From assembly GCF_037126265.1 (NCBI RefSeq), contig NZ_JAYLLN010000002.1:1-64000 (forward strand): a stretch of 64,000 nt of DNA, written 5' to 3'. The position numbers were made by a program, and so were the translations under genes. Below the pieces are notes generated by a model. That model worked only from the letters and a program-made list of their open reading frames with translations, was not told the DNA's origin and ran no database searches. Positions 17,018 through 26,102 of the stretch are shown here, piece by piece (position 1 is the first letter of the stretch; each line of letters starts with the position of its first letter). This stretch comes from Sphingobacterium tenebrionis (GTDB lineage: Bacteria; Bacteroidota; Bacteroidia; Sphingobacteriales; Sphingobacteriaceae).

Positions 17018-17043
17018 ATGTTTCTAGATGTATCGGATGAGGA

Positions 17044-18477
17044 TTATTTTACTTCAGAAACACGGATGGTGTTTGTTCTTCCTTTCGCATGTAGTGGCGT
17101 AGAAGACGTATTGATCACGATCTGACCAGGTTCTACCAAACGGTGCTGTTGTAAAAGTCCATTTACATCTTGGATCGTACCATCGGTACTTTCGTATTTT
17201 TCGTAGATGAAGGCTTTCGCACCCCAAACTAAGCTTAATGTACGCAATAATGTTCTGTTACCGGTAAAGACATAAATATCGGCATCCGGACGGTAACTAG
17301 CAATTTCCATCGCTGTATATCCTGAAGCGGTCATGACCGCAATAGCAGAAGCATTTGTTTTTTCGGCCAAGAAGATGGATGAGCTACAGATGGCATCTGG
17401 AATACGGGTTACACCTACTGTTCCCAAGGTTTCTTTTTCGCTGTAGTAAGGGTAAGATGTCGCTTCTACATGGGTAATCACCTTTGCCATGGTTTCAATA
17501 ACGATCTCTGGGAATTCACCTACAGATGTTTCACCAGAAAGCATCACTGCATCAGCACCATCGATCACCGAGTTAGCCACGTCGTTCACCTCAGCACGCG
17601 TAGGACGTGGTGTAGTGATCATACTTTCCAACATCTGGGTCGCAATGATTACCGGTTTGGAAAGGTTACGGCATTTCTGTACAATGATCTTCTGAAGTCC
17701 TGGAACTTCTTCCATTGGCATTTCCACACCCAAGTCACCACGAGCTACCATGATCGCATCCGTAGCCTCGATGATCGCATCGATGTTATCGATCGCTTCT
17801 GGTTTTTCGATCTTCGCAATCACTTTGGCATGTGATCCCTTTTCCTTGATGATCTCCTTACATTGGTAAATATCTTCAGCTGAACGCACGAAAGACATGG
17901 CAATCCAATCGGCACCATGATCTAAAGCAAAGTTCAGATTGTCCAGATCTTCTTCTGTTAAGGAAGGGATAGATACTTTGGTGTTCGGCAGGTTCACGCC
18001 TTTGCGGGAAGTTAGGATACCGCCGTGTACCACTTCGCAGGTAACTGTATCTTTATGATTAGTGGTTAATACGCGTAACTGTAATTTACCATCATCTAAC
18101 AAAATGATCTCGCCTTCTTTTACATCATTAGGAAAGTTTTCATAAGTGATGTAGATTCTTTTTTCATCGCCGATCAGTTCATCGGTCGTGATTTCAACGG
18201 CACTACCGTTGACCAAGATGGCACCGCCTTCTTTCATCTTTCCGATACGGATTTTAGGTCCTTGTAGATCGGCTAATATACCCACATTGAAAGGGTGTTC
18301 TTGGTTGATTTCGTTAATGGTATTGATTACTTTGAGGTGATCCTCTTGACTTCCGTGGGAGAAATTAAGGCGACAAACATCGACACCTTTAGCAATCATA
18401 CGGGTCAGAACATCTTTTTTAGAGGAAGCTGGGCCTAATGTTGCAACAATTTTGGTCCGCTTTTTTAGTTTATCCAT
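17044..18477 (-). CDS. pyk: Pyruvate kinase
   Basis: 477 residues, full length for bacterial type. It transfers phosphate from phosphoenolpyruvate to ADP. Landmarks are the N-terminal TKIVATLGPAS, LNFSHG near 38, the ADLQGPKIRIG segment near 84, the catalytic-lysine signature IAKIEKPEAIDNID near 221, and the metal-binding MVARGDLGVEMP near 243. The C-terminal effector-like domain is present. Monocistronic; shares a terminator with a convergent gene. Confidence 0.97.
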   Translation of the reverse strand: MDKLKKRTKIVATLGPASSKKDVLTRMIAKGVDVCRLNFSHGSQEDHLKVINTINEINQEHPFNVGILADLQGPKIRIGKMKEGGAILVNGSAVEITTDELIGDEKRIYITYENFPNDVKEGEIILLDDGKLQLRVLTTNHKDTVTCEVVHGGILTSRKGVNLPNTKVSIPSLTEEDLDNLNFALDHGADWIAMSFVRSAEDIYQCKEIIKEKGSHAKVIAKIEKPEAIDNIDAIIEATDAIMVARGDLGVEMPMEEVPGLQKIIVQKCRNLSKPVIIATQMLESMITTPRPTRAEVNDVANSVIDGADAVMLSGETSVGEFPEIVIETMAKVITHVEATSYPYYSEKETLGTVGVTRIPDAICSSSIFLAEKTNASAIAVMTASGYTAMEIASYRPDADIYVFTGNRTLLRTLSLVWGAKAFIYEKYESTDGTIQDVNGLLQQHRLVEPGQIVINTSSTPLHAKGRTNTIRVSEVK

Positions 18478-18587
18478 TTGAATGAATTTTAATTTTTTAT
18501 ATTCTTACTGTTATCAATTCGCAAATAAAATCCCCGATTTGCGAAGGTTAGGTTTATGTGTAGAAGTTACACTATCTAAATAATTCG

Positions 18588-19088
18588 CTAAAATATCAGA
18601 TTTTCTTTAGATTTCAATGCGGTTGGGTCTATTTCTTTTACAAGAAGGACCTCGGGTATGGTTTTAATATTGTCGATAAGTGCGTCTAAATCATCAGGAT
18701 GTATAAAATGCTTGATGATCAGAAAATAATCAAAGCTAAGGATTTCCGGCACTAAAGAAGCTCCTTCGATGGATTTGTTACTTAACAGGTAGTATTCAAA
18801 TTCGAAGGTAGGGTTATGGAACCGGAAAATGTTAAAATGCTGTTGTACAGGTTTTTTGTTTTTTTTGTTTTCGTAAATGATGTGATAGTCCAATTCATCC
18901 TGCGGTTTATCTTTTTTATTTCCGTTATGGTCGTAATAGTCCTCTTTTCCGTTGATAAATTGGAGCCCTGTATGCTTGTTGATAAAATGGGCCAGGCGAT
19001 AATCGCGAAGTACTGAGCTAATTCCTACTAAATTAAAATCCAGTTCCAGGTCGAAGTCGGTTTCCAGTTTAAAAGTGATCTTACTCAA
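18588..19088 (-). CDS. IPExxxVDY-type conserved Bacteroidota protein
   Basis: 166 residues, soluble, without signal or membrane segment. N-terminal alternating strand LETDFDLELDFNLVGISS and position beside acpP fit the IPExxxVDY family of Bacteroidota; the naming motif is here IPEVLLVKEID, so it is only partly kept. Function unknown. Its gene is divergent from acpP, and a TATTTTTG -7-like element on the minus strand at 19114-19121 could drive it. Confidence 0.7.
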   Translation of the reverse strand: MSKITFKLETDFDLELDFNLVGISSVLRDYRLAHFINKHTGLQFINGKEDYYDHNGNKKDKPQDELDYHIIYENKKNKKPVQQHFNIFRFHNPTFEFEYYLLSNKSIEGASLVPEILSFDYFLIIKHFIHPDDLDALIDNIKTIPEVLLVKEIDPTALKSKENLIF

Positions 19089-19234
19089 GCCAAATAAAGC
19101 GTTTAGTGATTAACAAAAATAAAGAAATATGCGGTTTAATCTATGAAATATGATAAAATTAACATTAAAAATAGATTAAGTTTGTAAAACAATTTTAGTT
19201 TTATTATTATTGAATAAGGTTAGTATCTAAGCGG

Positions 19235-19262
19235 TTGAAAAACCAAAACTGGGGTACCTTTG
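19235..19262 (+). promoter_or_regulatory. Upstream acpP promoter
   Basis: TTG at 19235-19237, a 17-base spacer, then the consensus TACCTTTG at 19255-19262, 96 bases before the acpP ATG. Confidence 0.45.
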
Positions 19263-19292
19263 TTCTTTATTTGTTTCCAAAAGTCAAAAAGA

Positions 19293-19324
19293 TTTGATTA
19301 TTGGGGAAATTTATTTTTTCTTTG
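19293..19324 (+). promoter_or_regulatory. Proximal acpP promoter
   Basis: TTTG at 19293-19296, a 20-base spacer, then TTTCTTTG at 19317-19324 (one mismatch to TAnnTTTG), 33 bases before the acpP ATG. Confidence 0.5.
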
Positions 19325-19357
19325 CACAGATTTATTAAACAATTAAACTAGAAAATC

Positions 19358-19594
19358 ATGTCAGATATCGCATCAAGAGTAAAAGCAATTATCGTAGAAA
19401 AGTTAGGTGTAGACGAAAATGAAGTAACACCAGAAGCTTCTTTCACGAATGATTTAGGTGCAGACTCACTTGATACAGTAGAGTTGATCATGGAATTCGA
19501 AAAAGAATTCAACGTTGCAATTCCTGATGACCAAGCTGAAAACATCAGTACTGTAGGTCAAGCAATCGCTTACTTAGAAAAAAACGTTAACTAA
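19358..19594 (+). CDS. acpP: Acyl carrier protein
   Basis: 78 acidic residues. The phosphopantetheine attachment serine is S37 in the LGADSLDTVELIMEFE signature. It carries growing acyl chains for fatty-acid synthesis in the cytosol. It lies 27 bases before fabF, with which it forms an operon that continues to rnc, preceded by two promoter-like sequences. Confidence 0.98.
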   Translation: MSDIASRVKAIIVEKLGVDENEVTPEASFTNDLGADSLDTVELIMEFEKEFNVAIPDDQAENISTVGQAIAYLEKNVN

Positions 19595-19621
19595 CTAATT
19601 TTATTAGGCCAGACATCATAA

Positions 19622-20875
19622 ATGGAGCTTAAGAGAGTAGTTGTAACAGGATTAGGCGCACTTACACCAATCGGCAACACCGTCCCAGCTTACTGGGAGG
19701 GTTTGATCAATGGTGTAAGTGGAGCCGCTCCTATCACACATTTTGATGCGTCAAAATTCAAGACCCAGTTTGCTTGTGAAGTTAAGGGATTTGATCCCCA
19801 TGAGTTCATGGATCGTAAAGAGGCGCGCAAAGTAGATCCGTTCGTGCAGTACGCCATTGCTTCTACAGATGAAGCGGTGAAGGATGCCGGATTGGATTTT
19901 GATAAATTAGATAGAAACCGCATAGGGGTAATTTGGGGTTCGGGTATTGGTGGTTTGACTACTTTTACAGAGGAGGTTGCCAATTTCTCAAAAGGAGATG
20001 GTACACCACGCTTTAACCCATTCTTTATTCCGAAAATGCTCGTGGACATTGCTCCAGGACATATTTCAATGCGCCATGGCTTAAGAGGACCTAACTTTTC
20101 CGCTGTTTCAGCGTGTGCATCTTCTACCAATGCGATGATCGATGCTTTTACCTATATCCGTATGGGTAGGGCAGATGTAATCATTACAGGTGGTTCGGAG
20201 GCGACAATCAATGAAGCAGGGATTGGTGGTTTCAACGCGATGCACGCACTTTCTACACGAAACGATGATCCGAAAACTGCTTCTCGTCCATTCGACAAGG
20301 ACCGTGATGGATTTGTTTCTGGTGAAGGTTCGGGCGCGATCATCTTGGAAAGCCTTGAGCATGCATTGGCACGCGGAGCAAAAATATATGCTGAGGTAGT
20401 TGGCGGAGGCATGAGTGCTGATGCACACCATATCACAGCTTCACATCCTGAAGGATTGGGCGCGAAATTGGCGATGACCATGGCCATCAACGATGCCGGT
20501 ATGGACTTCTCGGATATCGATTACATCAACGTTCATGGTACTTCCACACCAGTTGGAGATATCAGCGAAACGAAAGCGATCGTGGATCTATTCGGTGAGA
20601 ATGCCTACAAGCTGAACATCAGCTCAACAAAGTCAATGACAGGCCACTTATTGGGGGCAGCTGGGGCAGTGGAAGCAATTGCTTCGATCCTGGCGGTGCA
20701 GAACGATATCGTTCCACCAACGATCAACCACTTTACGGATGATCCTGAAATTGATAACAAATTGAATTTCACATTCAATACCGCTCAGAAACGTGTTGTG
20801 AATGCAGCATTGAGTAATACCTTTGGCTTTGGAGGCCATAACGCTTCCGTTATTGTCAAAAAGTATAAAGGTTAA
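19622..20875 (+). CDS. fabF: 3-oxoacyl-[acyl-carrier-protein] synthase II
   Basis: 417 residues, standard KAS II length. Condenses malonyl-ACP with acyl-ACP. The catalytic triad is visible: C165 in SACASSTNAM, a His in NVHGTSTPVGD near 306, and a His in SMTGHLLGAAG near 341. The glycine-rich GFGGHNAS tail is complete. Directly downstream of acpP, as in many bacteria, and upstream of rnc. Confidence 0.97.
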   Translation: MELKRVVVTGLGALTPIGNTVPAYWEGLINGVSGAAPITHFDASKFKTQFACEVKGFDPHEFMDRKEARKVDPFVQYAIASTDEAVKDAGLDFDKLDRNRIGVIWGSGIGGLTTFTEEVANFSKGDGTPRFNPFFIPKMLVDIAPGHISMRHGLRGPNFSAVSACASSTNAMIDAFTYIRMGRADVIITGGSEATINEAGIGGFNAMHALSTRNDDPKTASRPFDKDRDGFVSGEGSGAIILESLEHALARGAKIYAEVVGGGMSADAHHITASHPEGLGAKLAMTMAINDAGMDFSDIDYINVHGTSTPVGDISETKAIVDLFGENAYKLNISSTKSMTGHLLGAAGAVEAIASILAVQNDIVPPTINHFTDDPEIDNKLNFTFNTAQKRVVNAALSNTFGFGGHNASVIVKKYKG

Positions 20876-20962
20876 CATGGTATTTTATCCTATAACAGGC
20901 TAAGAATTTTACTGATAGGTAGTTGATCTTTTTCGACTACCTATTTGTTATTTAATATAATC

Positions 20963-21709
20963 ATGCCCATTAAACAGGTCTATAATCTATATCTGTCTCC
21001 CAGTCGATCATATGTACGGAAGCTAAAAAACCTATTGGGTTTTGTTCCAGGAAATGTGCGTTTATACCAAATGGCATTTCGGCATAAGTCTGTCGCTATC
21101 CTGATCAAAGATGGGGTAAAGAACAGCAATGAGCGTTTGGAGTTTTTGGGGGATGCCGTTCTGGGATCTGTTATCGCAGAACTTTTATTTAAACTTTATC
21201 CTTATAAGGATGAGGGGTTCTTGACGGAGATGCGGTCAAAGATCGTTTCCCGTGCAAACCTCAATCAGCTTTCCCGCAAGTTGGGACTGAACGAATTGAT
21301 CGAATACGATGCCCGGATGATCAGTTACCCGAATAAACAAGGGTCGCTTTTGGGAGATGCCTTTGAAGCCCTTGTTGGTGCGGTCTACCTGGATCGTGGC
21401 TATCAATTCACCCGGGAATTTTTGTTGACCAGGATTATCAAACCCCATGTGGATATACATACCTTGGAAATCACGGAGACCAATTTTAAAAGTCGCCTGA
21501 TCGAATGGTGTCAACATAACGGTAAAGAAGTGGCATTTTTGCAGATCGATAATCCGGAAGGAGAATCCAATAAGTTATTTTCTGTGAAGGTTGTGGTAGA
21601 CGGTGAAGATTGTGGAATAGGAAGAGACTTCAACAAAAAGAGTGCAGAAAAATTGGCTGCCGAGAAAGCATGTGAATACCTGAAAGTATTTACAGACTTT
21701 ACCATCTAA
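20963..21709 (+). CDS. rnc: Ribonuclease III
   Basis: 248 residues from the ATG at 20963; an in-frame TTG six codons earlier is less likely. The RNase III signature NERLEFLGDAVLG is near 55-67, and the second acidic site, GDAFEALVGAVYLD, near 130; a double-stranded RNA binding domain fills about 175-245 (KSAEKLAAEKACEYL). It processes rRNA precursors and structured mRNAs. Lies 87 bases after fabF; the acpP-fabF-rnc order is common in Bacteroidota. Confidence 0.96.
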   Translation: MPIKQVYNLYLSPSRSYVRKLKNLLGFVPGNVRLYQMAFRHKSVAILIKDGVKNSNERLEFLGDAVLGSVIAELLFKLYPYKDEGFLTEMRSKIVSRANLNQLSRKLGLNELIEYDARMISYPNKQGSLLGDAFEALVGAVYLDRGYQFTREFLLTRIIKPHVDIHTLEITETNFKSRLIEWCQHNGKEVAFLQIDNPEGESNKLFSVKVVVDGEDCGIGRDFNKKSAEKLAAEKACEYLKVFTDFTI

Positions 21710-21742
21710 ACATTTTATACGAATTAGCCTTACGATTTCAGT

Positions 21743-23122
21743 ATGAAAGCAATTAAACCATCATTAGCAAAAGGAACTCGTGATTTCACTCCTGTAGAAA
21801 TGGAGAAAAGAAATCATATCTATAATACCTTAAAAACCATTTTCAAAAAATATGGTTACAGCGAAATCCAGACACCTTCGTTTGAGAACCTTAGTACCCT
21901 GACCGGTAAATATGGGGATGAAGGGGATAAGCTGATCTTTAAGATTCTGAACTCTGGAGATTACCTTTCCAAAGCACCTGAAAAGCTGTTGGAAGAGAAG
22001 AAATCCACAGAACTGATATCTTCCATTTCGGAAAAAGCCTTGCGTTACGATCTTACCGTTCCGTTCGCCAGGTATGTGGTGATGCATCAGCATGAGATTA
22101 CCCTTCCATTCAAGCGTTTTCAGATCCAGCCGGTTTGGCGTGCGGATCGCCCGCAGCGAGGTCGCTATCGCGAATTCTACCAATGCGATGTGGATGTGGT
22201 GGGTTCTGATTCCCTATTGAATGAGGCTGAGTTTATTTTGATTTATCAGGAAGCCTTGACAAAATTAGGACTTCAGGATTTCAACATCAAATTGAACAAC
22301 CGTAAGATTCTTTCCGGAATCGCGGAAGTGGTTGGGAAACCGGAATTGATCGTCGACATGACGGTGGCCATCGATAAGTTGGACAAGATCGGTCTGGAAG
22401 GTGTCAATAAGGAATTGCTTGAAAGAGGTTTTACAGAAGAGGATCTGGCGGTATTAAAACCGATCATTGAGTTGAGCGGAACAAACCTGGAGAAACTTAC
22501 AGCCCTAAAATCGGTATTGGTGGATTCGGCTGTTGGTTTGCAAGGAATAGCTGAAATTGAGACCGTATTCGATTACCTGCAGAAACTGGGTCAAGGATCA
22601 TTGCTGGAGAAAATCGTAGAAGTGGATATAACCCTGGCTCGCGGATTGAATTATTATACCGGCTGTATCTTTGAGGTGAAAACGAACGAAGTGCAGATGG
22701 GAAGTATTGGCGGTGGTGGTCGTTATGATGACCTGACCGGGATGTTTGGTCTGAAGGACCTCACGGGCGTAGGTGTATCTTTCGGTGCAGACCGGATCTA
22801 TGATGTGCTGGAAGAATTGAATCTGTTTCCGCCGAGCAATGCAGAACGCACGAAAGTGTTGATCATTAATTTTGACAAGGAACTGGAAGGCTTTACCTTG
22901 CCACTATTGTACCAGTTGAGGGATGCGGGGATTGCGGCTGAGTTATATCCTGCCGCTGTGAAACTCAAGAAACAGATGAGCTATGCCGACGCAAAACAGG
23001 TGCCTTATGTGCTGTTGATTGGAGACGAGGAGGTTCGTTCGGGGGAACTGTCCCTGAAGAACATGGAGAGCGGGGAGCAGGAAAAGTTGGGGATTGCTGC
23101 TTTAATTGAAAAACTTAAATAA
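21743..23122 (+). CDS. hisS: Histidyl-tRNA synthetase
   Basis: 459 residues. Class II core with KGTRDF near 10, motif 2 around RFQIQPVWRADRPQRGRYREFYQCD near 119-143, the histidine-specific LARGLNYYTGCIFE near 296-309, motif 3 GVGVSFGADRI near 342, then an anticodon-binding domain at about 370-459. It charges tRNA-His. It follows rnc by 33 bases and ends at an intrinsic terminator. Confidence 0.97.
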   Translation: MKAIKPSLAKGTRDFTPVEMEKRNHIYNTLKTIFKKYGYSEIQTPSFENLSTLTGKYGDEGDKLIFKILNSGDYLSKAPEKLLEEKKSTELISSISEKALRYDLTVPFARYVVMHQHEITLPFKRFQIQPVWRADRPQRGRYREFYQCDVDVVGSDSLLNEAEFILIYQEALTKLGLQDFNIKLNNRKILSGIAEVVGKPELIVDMTVAIDKLDKIGLEGVNKELLERGFTEEDLAVLKPIIELSGTNLEKLTALKSVLVDSAVGLQGIAEIETVFDYLQKLGQGSLLEKIVEVDITLARGLNYYTGCIFEVKTNEVQMGSIGGGGRYDDLTGMFGLKDLTGVGVSFGADRIYDVLEELNLFPPSNAERTKVLIINFDKELEGFTLPLLYQLRDAGIAAELYPAAVKLKKQMSYADAKQVPYVLLIGDEEVRSGELSLKNMESGEQEKLGIAALIEKLK

Positions 23123-23145
23123 GTATTCTAAGATATAAATGAAAT

Positions 23146-23178
23146 AAATCGACTCTAAGTAGGGTCGATTTTTATTTT
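23146..23178 (+). terminator. Terminator after hisS
   Basis: AAATCGAC at 23146-23153 pairs with GTCGATTT at 23164-23171, followed by a T-rich stretch. Confidence 0.75.
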
Positions 23179-23216
23179 GTAACCTAAAATTTATCAAAAA
23201 TCTCGTTAATATTGAT

Positions 23217-23224
23217 TAAATTTG
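23217..23224 (+). promoter_or_regulatory. Candidate -7 element for the pyruvate dehydrogenase genes
   Basis: TAAATTTG matches TAnnTTTG, 34 bases before the E1alpha ATG. No good -33 element is seen. Confidence 0.4.
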
Positions 23225-23258
23225 TGGTCAGTTTAGTAAAGAAATTCAATACTTAGAA

Positions 23259-24254
23259 ATGAGTTCAACACCTATAACAAAAGAAACCTACCTAGAGTGG
23301 TATAAATCTATGCTGCTCATGCGCAAATTTGAAGAGAAGTCAGGCCAGCTATACGGACAACAAAAAATCCGTGGATTCTGTCATTTATATATCGGACAGG
23401 AAGCTGTTGTGGCTGGTACCATGTCTGTTATCAAGCCGGAAGATTCCTTAATCACTGCTTATCGCGATCATGCTCATGCCTTGGCTAAAGGGGTATCTGC
23501 AGATGCATGTATGGCAGAATTGTTCGGTAAAGCGACAGGCTGTTCAAAAGGTAAAGGTGGTTCTATGCACTTTTTCTCGAAAGAGCATAAGTTTATGGGT
23601 GGCCACGGTATTGTAGGTGGACAGATTCCATTGGGTGCCGGTATTGCCTTTGCAGAGAAATATTTGGGAACTGATAATGTGAACATTTGTTATATGGGTG
23701 ATGGAGCGGTTCGTCAAGGAGCGTTCAATGAAACCTTGAATATGGCGATGTTATGGAAATTACCAGTGATCTTTGTTTGTGAGAACAACGGTTACGCGAT
23801 GGGTACTTCTGTAAAACGTACGACCAACATGCAAGATATCTACAAAATGGGATTGGGATTTGATATGCCAAGTGCACCGGTAGATGGAATGGATGTGGTT
23901 GCAGTTCACAACGCGATGGATGAAGCCGTTCAACGTGCTCGTGCAGGTGAAGGACCAACTTTCTTGGAGATCCGTACGTACCGTTACAAAGGACACTCGA
24001 TGTCTGACCCAGCGAAATACCGTACCAAAGAGGAGTTGGAAGAATACAAAGAGCGTGACCCAATCATCGCGGTTAAACATGCTATCGTAGAGAATAAATA
24101 TGCAGATGATGCATGGTTCGATCAAGTAGAAGCTGAAGTTAAGAAAACGGTTGATGATTCTGTTAAATTTGCAGAAGAGTCTCCATATCCTACTGCAGAA
24201 GCAATTTATGAAGATATTTACGTACAGAAGGATTATCCTTTTGTAATGGATTAA
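23259..24254 (+). CDS. pdhA: Pyruvate dehydrogenase E1 component, alpha subunit
   Basis: 331 residues. The thiamine diphosphate/Mg motif GDGAVRQGAFNETLN starts near 148 and ends in the NNGYAMGTSV segment. The phosphorylation-loop-like region YRYKGHSMSDPAKYR near 244 is typical of E1alpha proteins of PDH complexes. It decarboxylates pyruvate together with E1beta. The next gene is E2, only 42 bases on; the E1beta gene is not in this cluster. Branched-chain E1alpha is less likely from sequence, but not excluded. Confidence 0.94.
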   Translation: MSSTPITKETYLEWYKSMLLMRKFEEKSGQLYGQQKIRGFCHLYIGQEAVVAGTMSVIKPEDSLITAYRDHAHALAKGVSADACMAELFGKATGCSKGKGGSMHFFSKEHKFMGGHGIVGGQIPLGAGIAFAEKYLGTDNVNICYMGDGAVRQGAFNETLNMAMLWKLPVIFVCENNGYAMGTSVKRTTNMQDIYKMGLGFDMPSAPVDGMDVVAVHNAMDEAVQRARAGEGPTFLEIRTYRYKGHSMSDPAKYRTKEELEEYKERDPIIAVKHAIVENKYADDAWFDQVEAEVKKTVDDSVKFAEESPYPTAEAIYEDIYVQKDYPFVMD

Positions 24255-24296
24255 TGAACGATAATTACTTTAACTAATATAGAACAATCTTAAGAA

Positions 24297-25970
24297 ATGG
24301 CTGAAGTAGTAAGAATGCCAAAAATGAGCGATACCATGACAGAAGGGGTCATCGCAAAATGGCACAAAAAAGTTGGCGATAAAGTAAACTCTGGAGATTT
24401 AGTTGCAGAGATTGAAACAGATAAAGCAACAATGGATTTCGAATCTTACCAAGAAGGAACCTTGTTGTACATCGGCCCTAAAGAAGGCGAAGCAGTGGCA
24501 ATTGATGCTGTGATCGCTGTTTTAGGCGAAGAAGGAGAAGATTATGAGGCATTGTTGAAAGACGATGGTTCAGCTGCTCCTGCGAAAAAAGAAGAAGAGA
24601 AAGCGGAACCTGCGAAAGAGGAATCTTCCAAAGAAGAGTCTTCGAATGAAGAGGCTACTGGATCGAATGTTACTGCAGAAGATCTTGGTGTTACGGTTAT
24701 TACGATGCCTTTGTTGAGTGATACCATGACGGAAGGGGTTATCGCACAATGGAACTTTAAAGTTGGAGATACCATCAAATCTGATGATGCTATTGCTGAT
24801 GTGGAAACGGACAAAGCGACCATGGAAGTAACAGCTTACGCAGATGGTACTTTATTATATGTAGGTGTTGAGGCTGGACAGGCAGCGAAAGTAAATGATA
24901 TCATTGCTATCGTTGGTCCTGCTGGAACAGATGTTACACCTTTATTGAACCAAAAATCGGCTGCTCCTGCTAAAGGAGAAGCGAAGAAGGACGACGCAAA
25001 ACCTGCAGAGGAGAAAGCAAATGCTGCTGCTCCTGCAGAATCAGGTTCGGCACCTGTTGCTGCTGATGATTCTAGGGTTAAAGCATCTCCATTGGCTCGT
25101 AAGATTGCTAAAGATAAAGGAATCGACCTGAACCAAGTAAAAGGTTCGGCAGAGAACGGAAGAATCGTGAAGAAGGATGTGGAGAATTTCGTGCCTTCGG
25201 CAGCGCCTGCTGCTGCGGCTGCATCTGCTCCTGCAAAATCTTCGGATGCGGAAGTGAAAACCATCAGTCTACCGACTTATATTGGAGAAGAACGTTATAC
25301 CGAGAAGCCTGTTAACCAGATGCGTAAAACAATTGCTCGCCGCTTAGGAGAGTCCTTGTTCACCGCACCACATTTCTATCTGACGGTAAGCATCGATATG
25401 GATAATGCGATGTCTGCACGTGCGCAGATCAATGAAGTAGCACCGGTTAAGGTTTCCTTCAATGATATGGTTATCAAAGCGGTTGCTGTTGCGTTAAAAC
25501 AACATCCTAATGTTAACTCTTCTTGGTTGGGTGATAAGATCCGTTACAACGAGCATACGAATATCGGTGTGGCCATGGCTGTTGAAGATGGTCTATTGGT
25601 ACCGGTTATCCGTTTTGCTGACGGTAAATCGTTGTCACACATCTCTGCAGAGGTGAAAGACTACGCACAGAAAGCAAAAGCTAAGAAATTGCAACCAGCT
25701 GATTGGGAAGGTTCTACCTTTACCGTATCTAACTTGGGTATGTTCGGAATCGATGAGTTCACATCGATCATCAACTCTCCAGATGGTGCCATTCTTTCCG
25801 TTGGAGCGATCCAACAGGTTCCAGTGGTTAAGAACGGAGCTGTTGTTCCTGGAAATATCATGAAGCTGACTTTAGGTTGTGATCACCGTGTGGTTGATGG
25901 CGCGACTGGAGCGCAATTCCTTCAAACATTGAAAGGATTGTTGGAAGCACCAATCCGTTTGTTGGCATAA
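24297..25970 (+). CDS. pdhC: Pyruvate dehydrogenase E2, dihydrolipoamide acetyltransferase, two lipoyl domains
   Basis: 557 residues. Lipoyl domain 1 at 2-78 with lipoyl-lysine K43 (TDKATM), an Ala/Glu/Lys linker, lipoyl domain 2 at 135-208 with K173, an Ala/Pro-rich linker, a peripheral-subunit-binding domain at about 262-298, and the catalytic acyltransferase domain at about 330-557 with H530 and D534 in LGCDHRVVDGA. Both lipoyl domains carry the same MxxLSDTMTEGVIA-type start, typical of pyruvate complexes. Cotranscribed with pdhA; E3 would be supplied by lpdA. A strong terminator follows. Confidence 0.96.
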   Translation: MAEVVRMPKMSDTMTEGVIAKWHKKVGDKVNSGDLVAEIETDKATMDFESYQEGTLLYIGPKEGEAVAIDAVIAVLGEEGEDYEALLKDDGSAAPAKKEEEKAEPAKEESSKEESSNEEATGSNVTAEDLGVTVITMPLLSDTMTEGVIAQWNFKVGDTIKSDDAIADVETDKATMEVTAYADGTLLYVGVEAGQAAKVNDIIAIVGPAGTDVTPLLNQKSAAPAKGEAKKDDAKPAEEKANAAAPAESGSAPVAADDSRVKASPLARKIAKDKGIDLNQVKGSAENGRIVKKDVENFVPSAAPAAAAASAPAKSSDAEVKTISLPTYIGEERYTEKPVNQMRKTIARRLGESLFTAPHFYLTVSIDMDNAMSARAQINEVAPVKVSFNDMVIKAVAVALKQHPNVNSSWLGDKIRYNEHTNIGVAMAVEDGLLVPVIRFADGKSLSHISAEVKDYAQKAKAKKLQPADWEGSTFTVSNLGMFGIDEFTSIINSPDGAILSVGAIQQVPVVKNGAVVPGNIMKLTLGCDHRVVDGATGAQFLQTLKGLLEAPIRLLA

Positions 25971-25995
25971 GGGTTCAACTTTTAAGATATGTTAA

Positions 25996-26024
25996 AAGGG
26001 GTCATTTTTTGACCCCTTTTTTTG
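25996..26024 (+). terminator. Terminator after the E2 gene
   Basis: AGGGGTCA, a T-rich loop, TGACCCCT, then a seven-T run. Confidence 0.92.
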
Positions 26025-26102
26025 TTAATTTTCAGAAGAAATGCTAATTTGTCGGTTAGGTTAATTTAGGTTGATATAAACTTATATACACAATATATTT
26101 TG

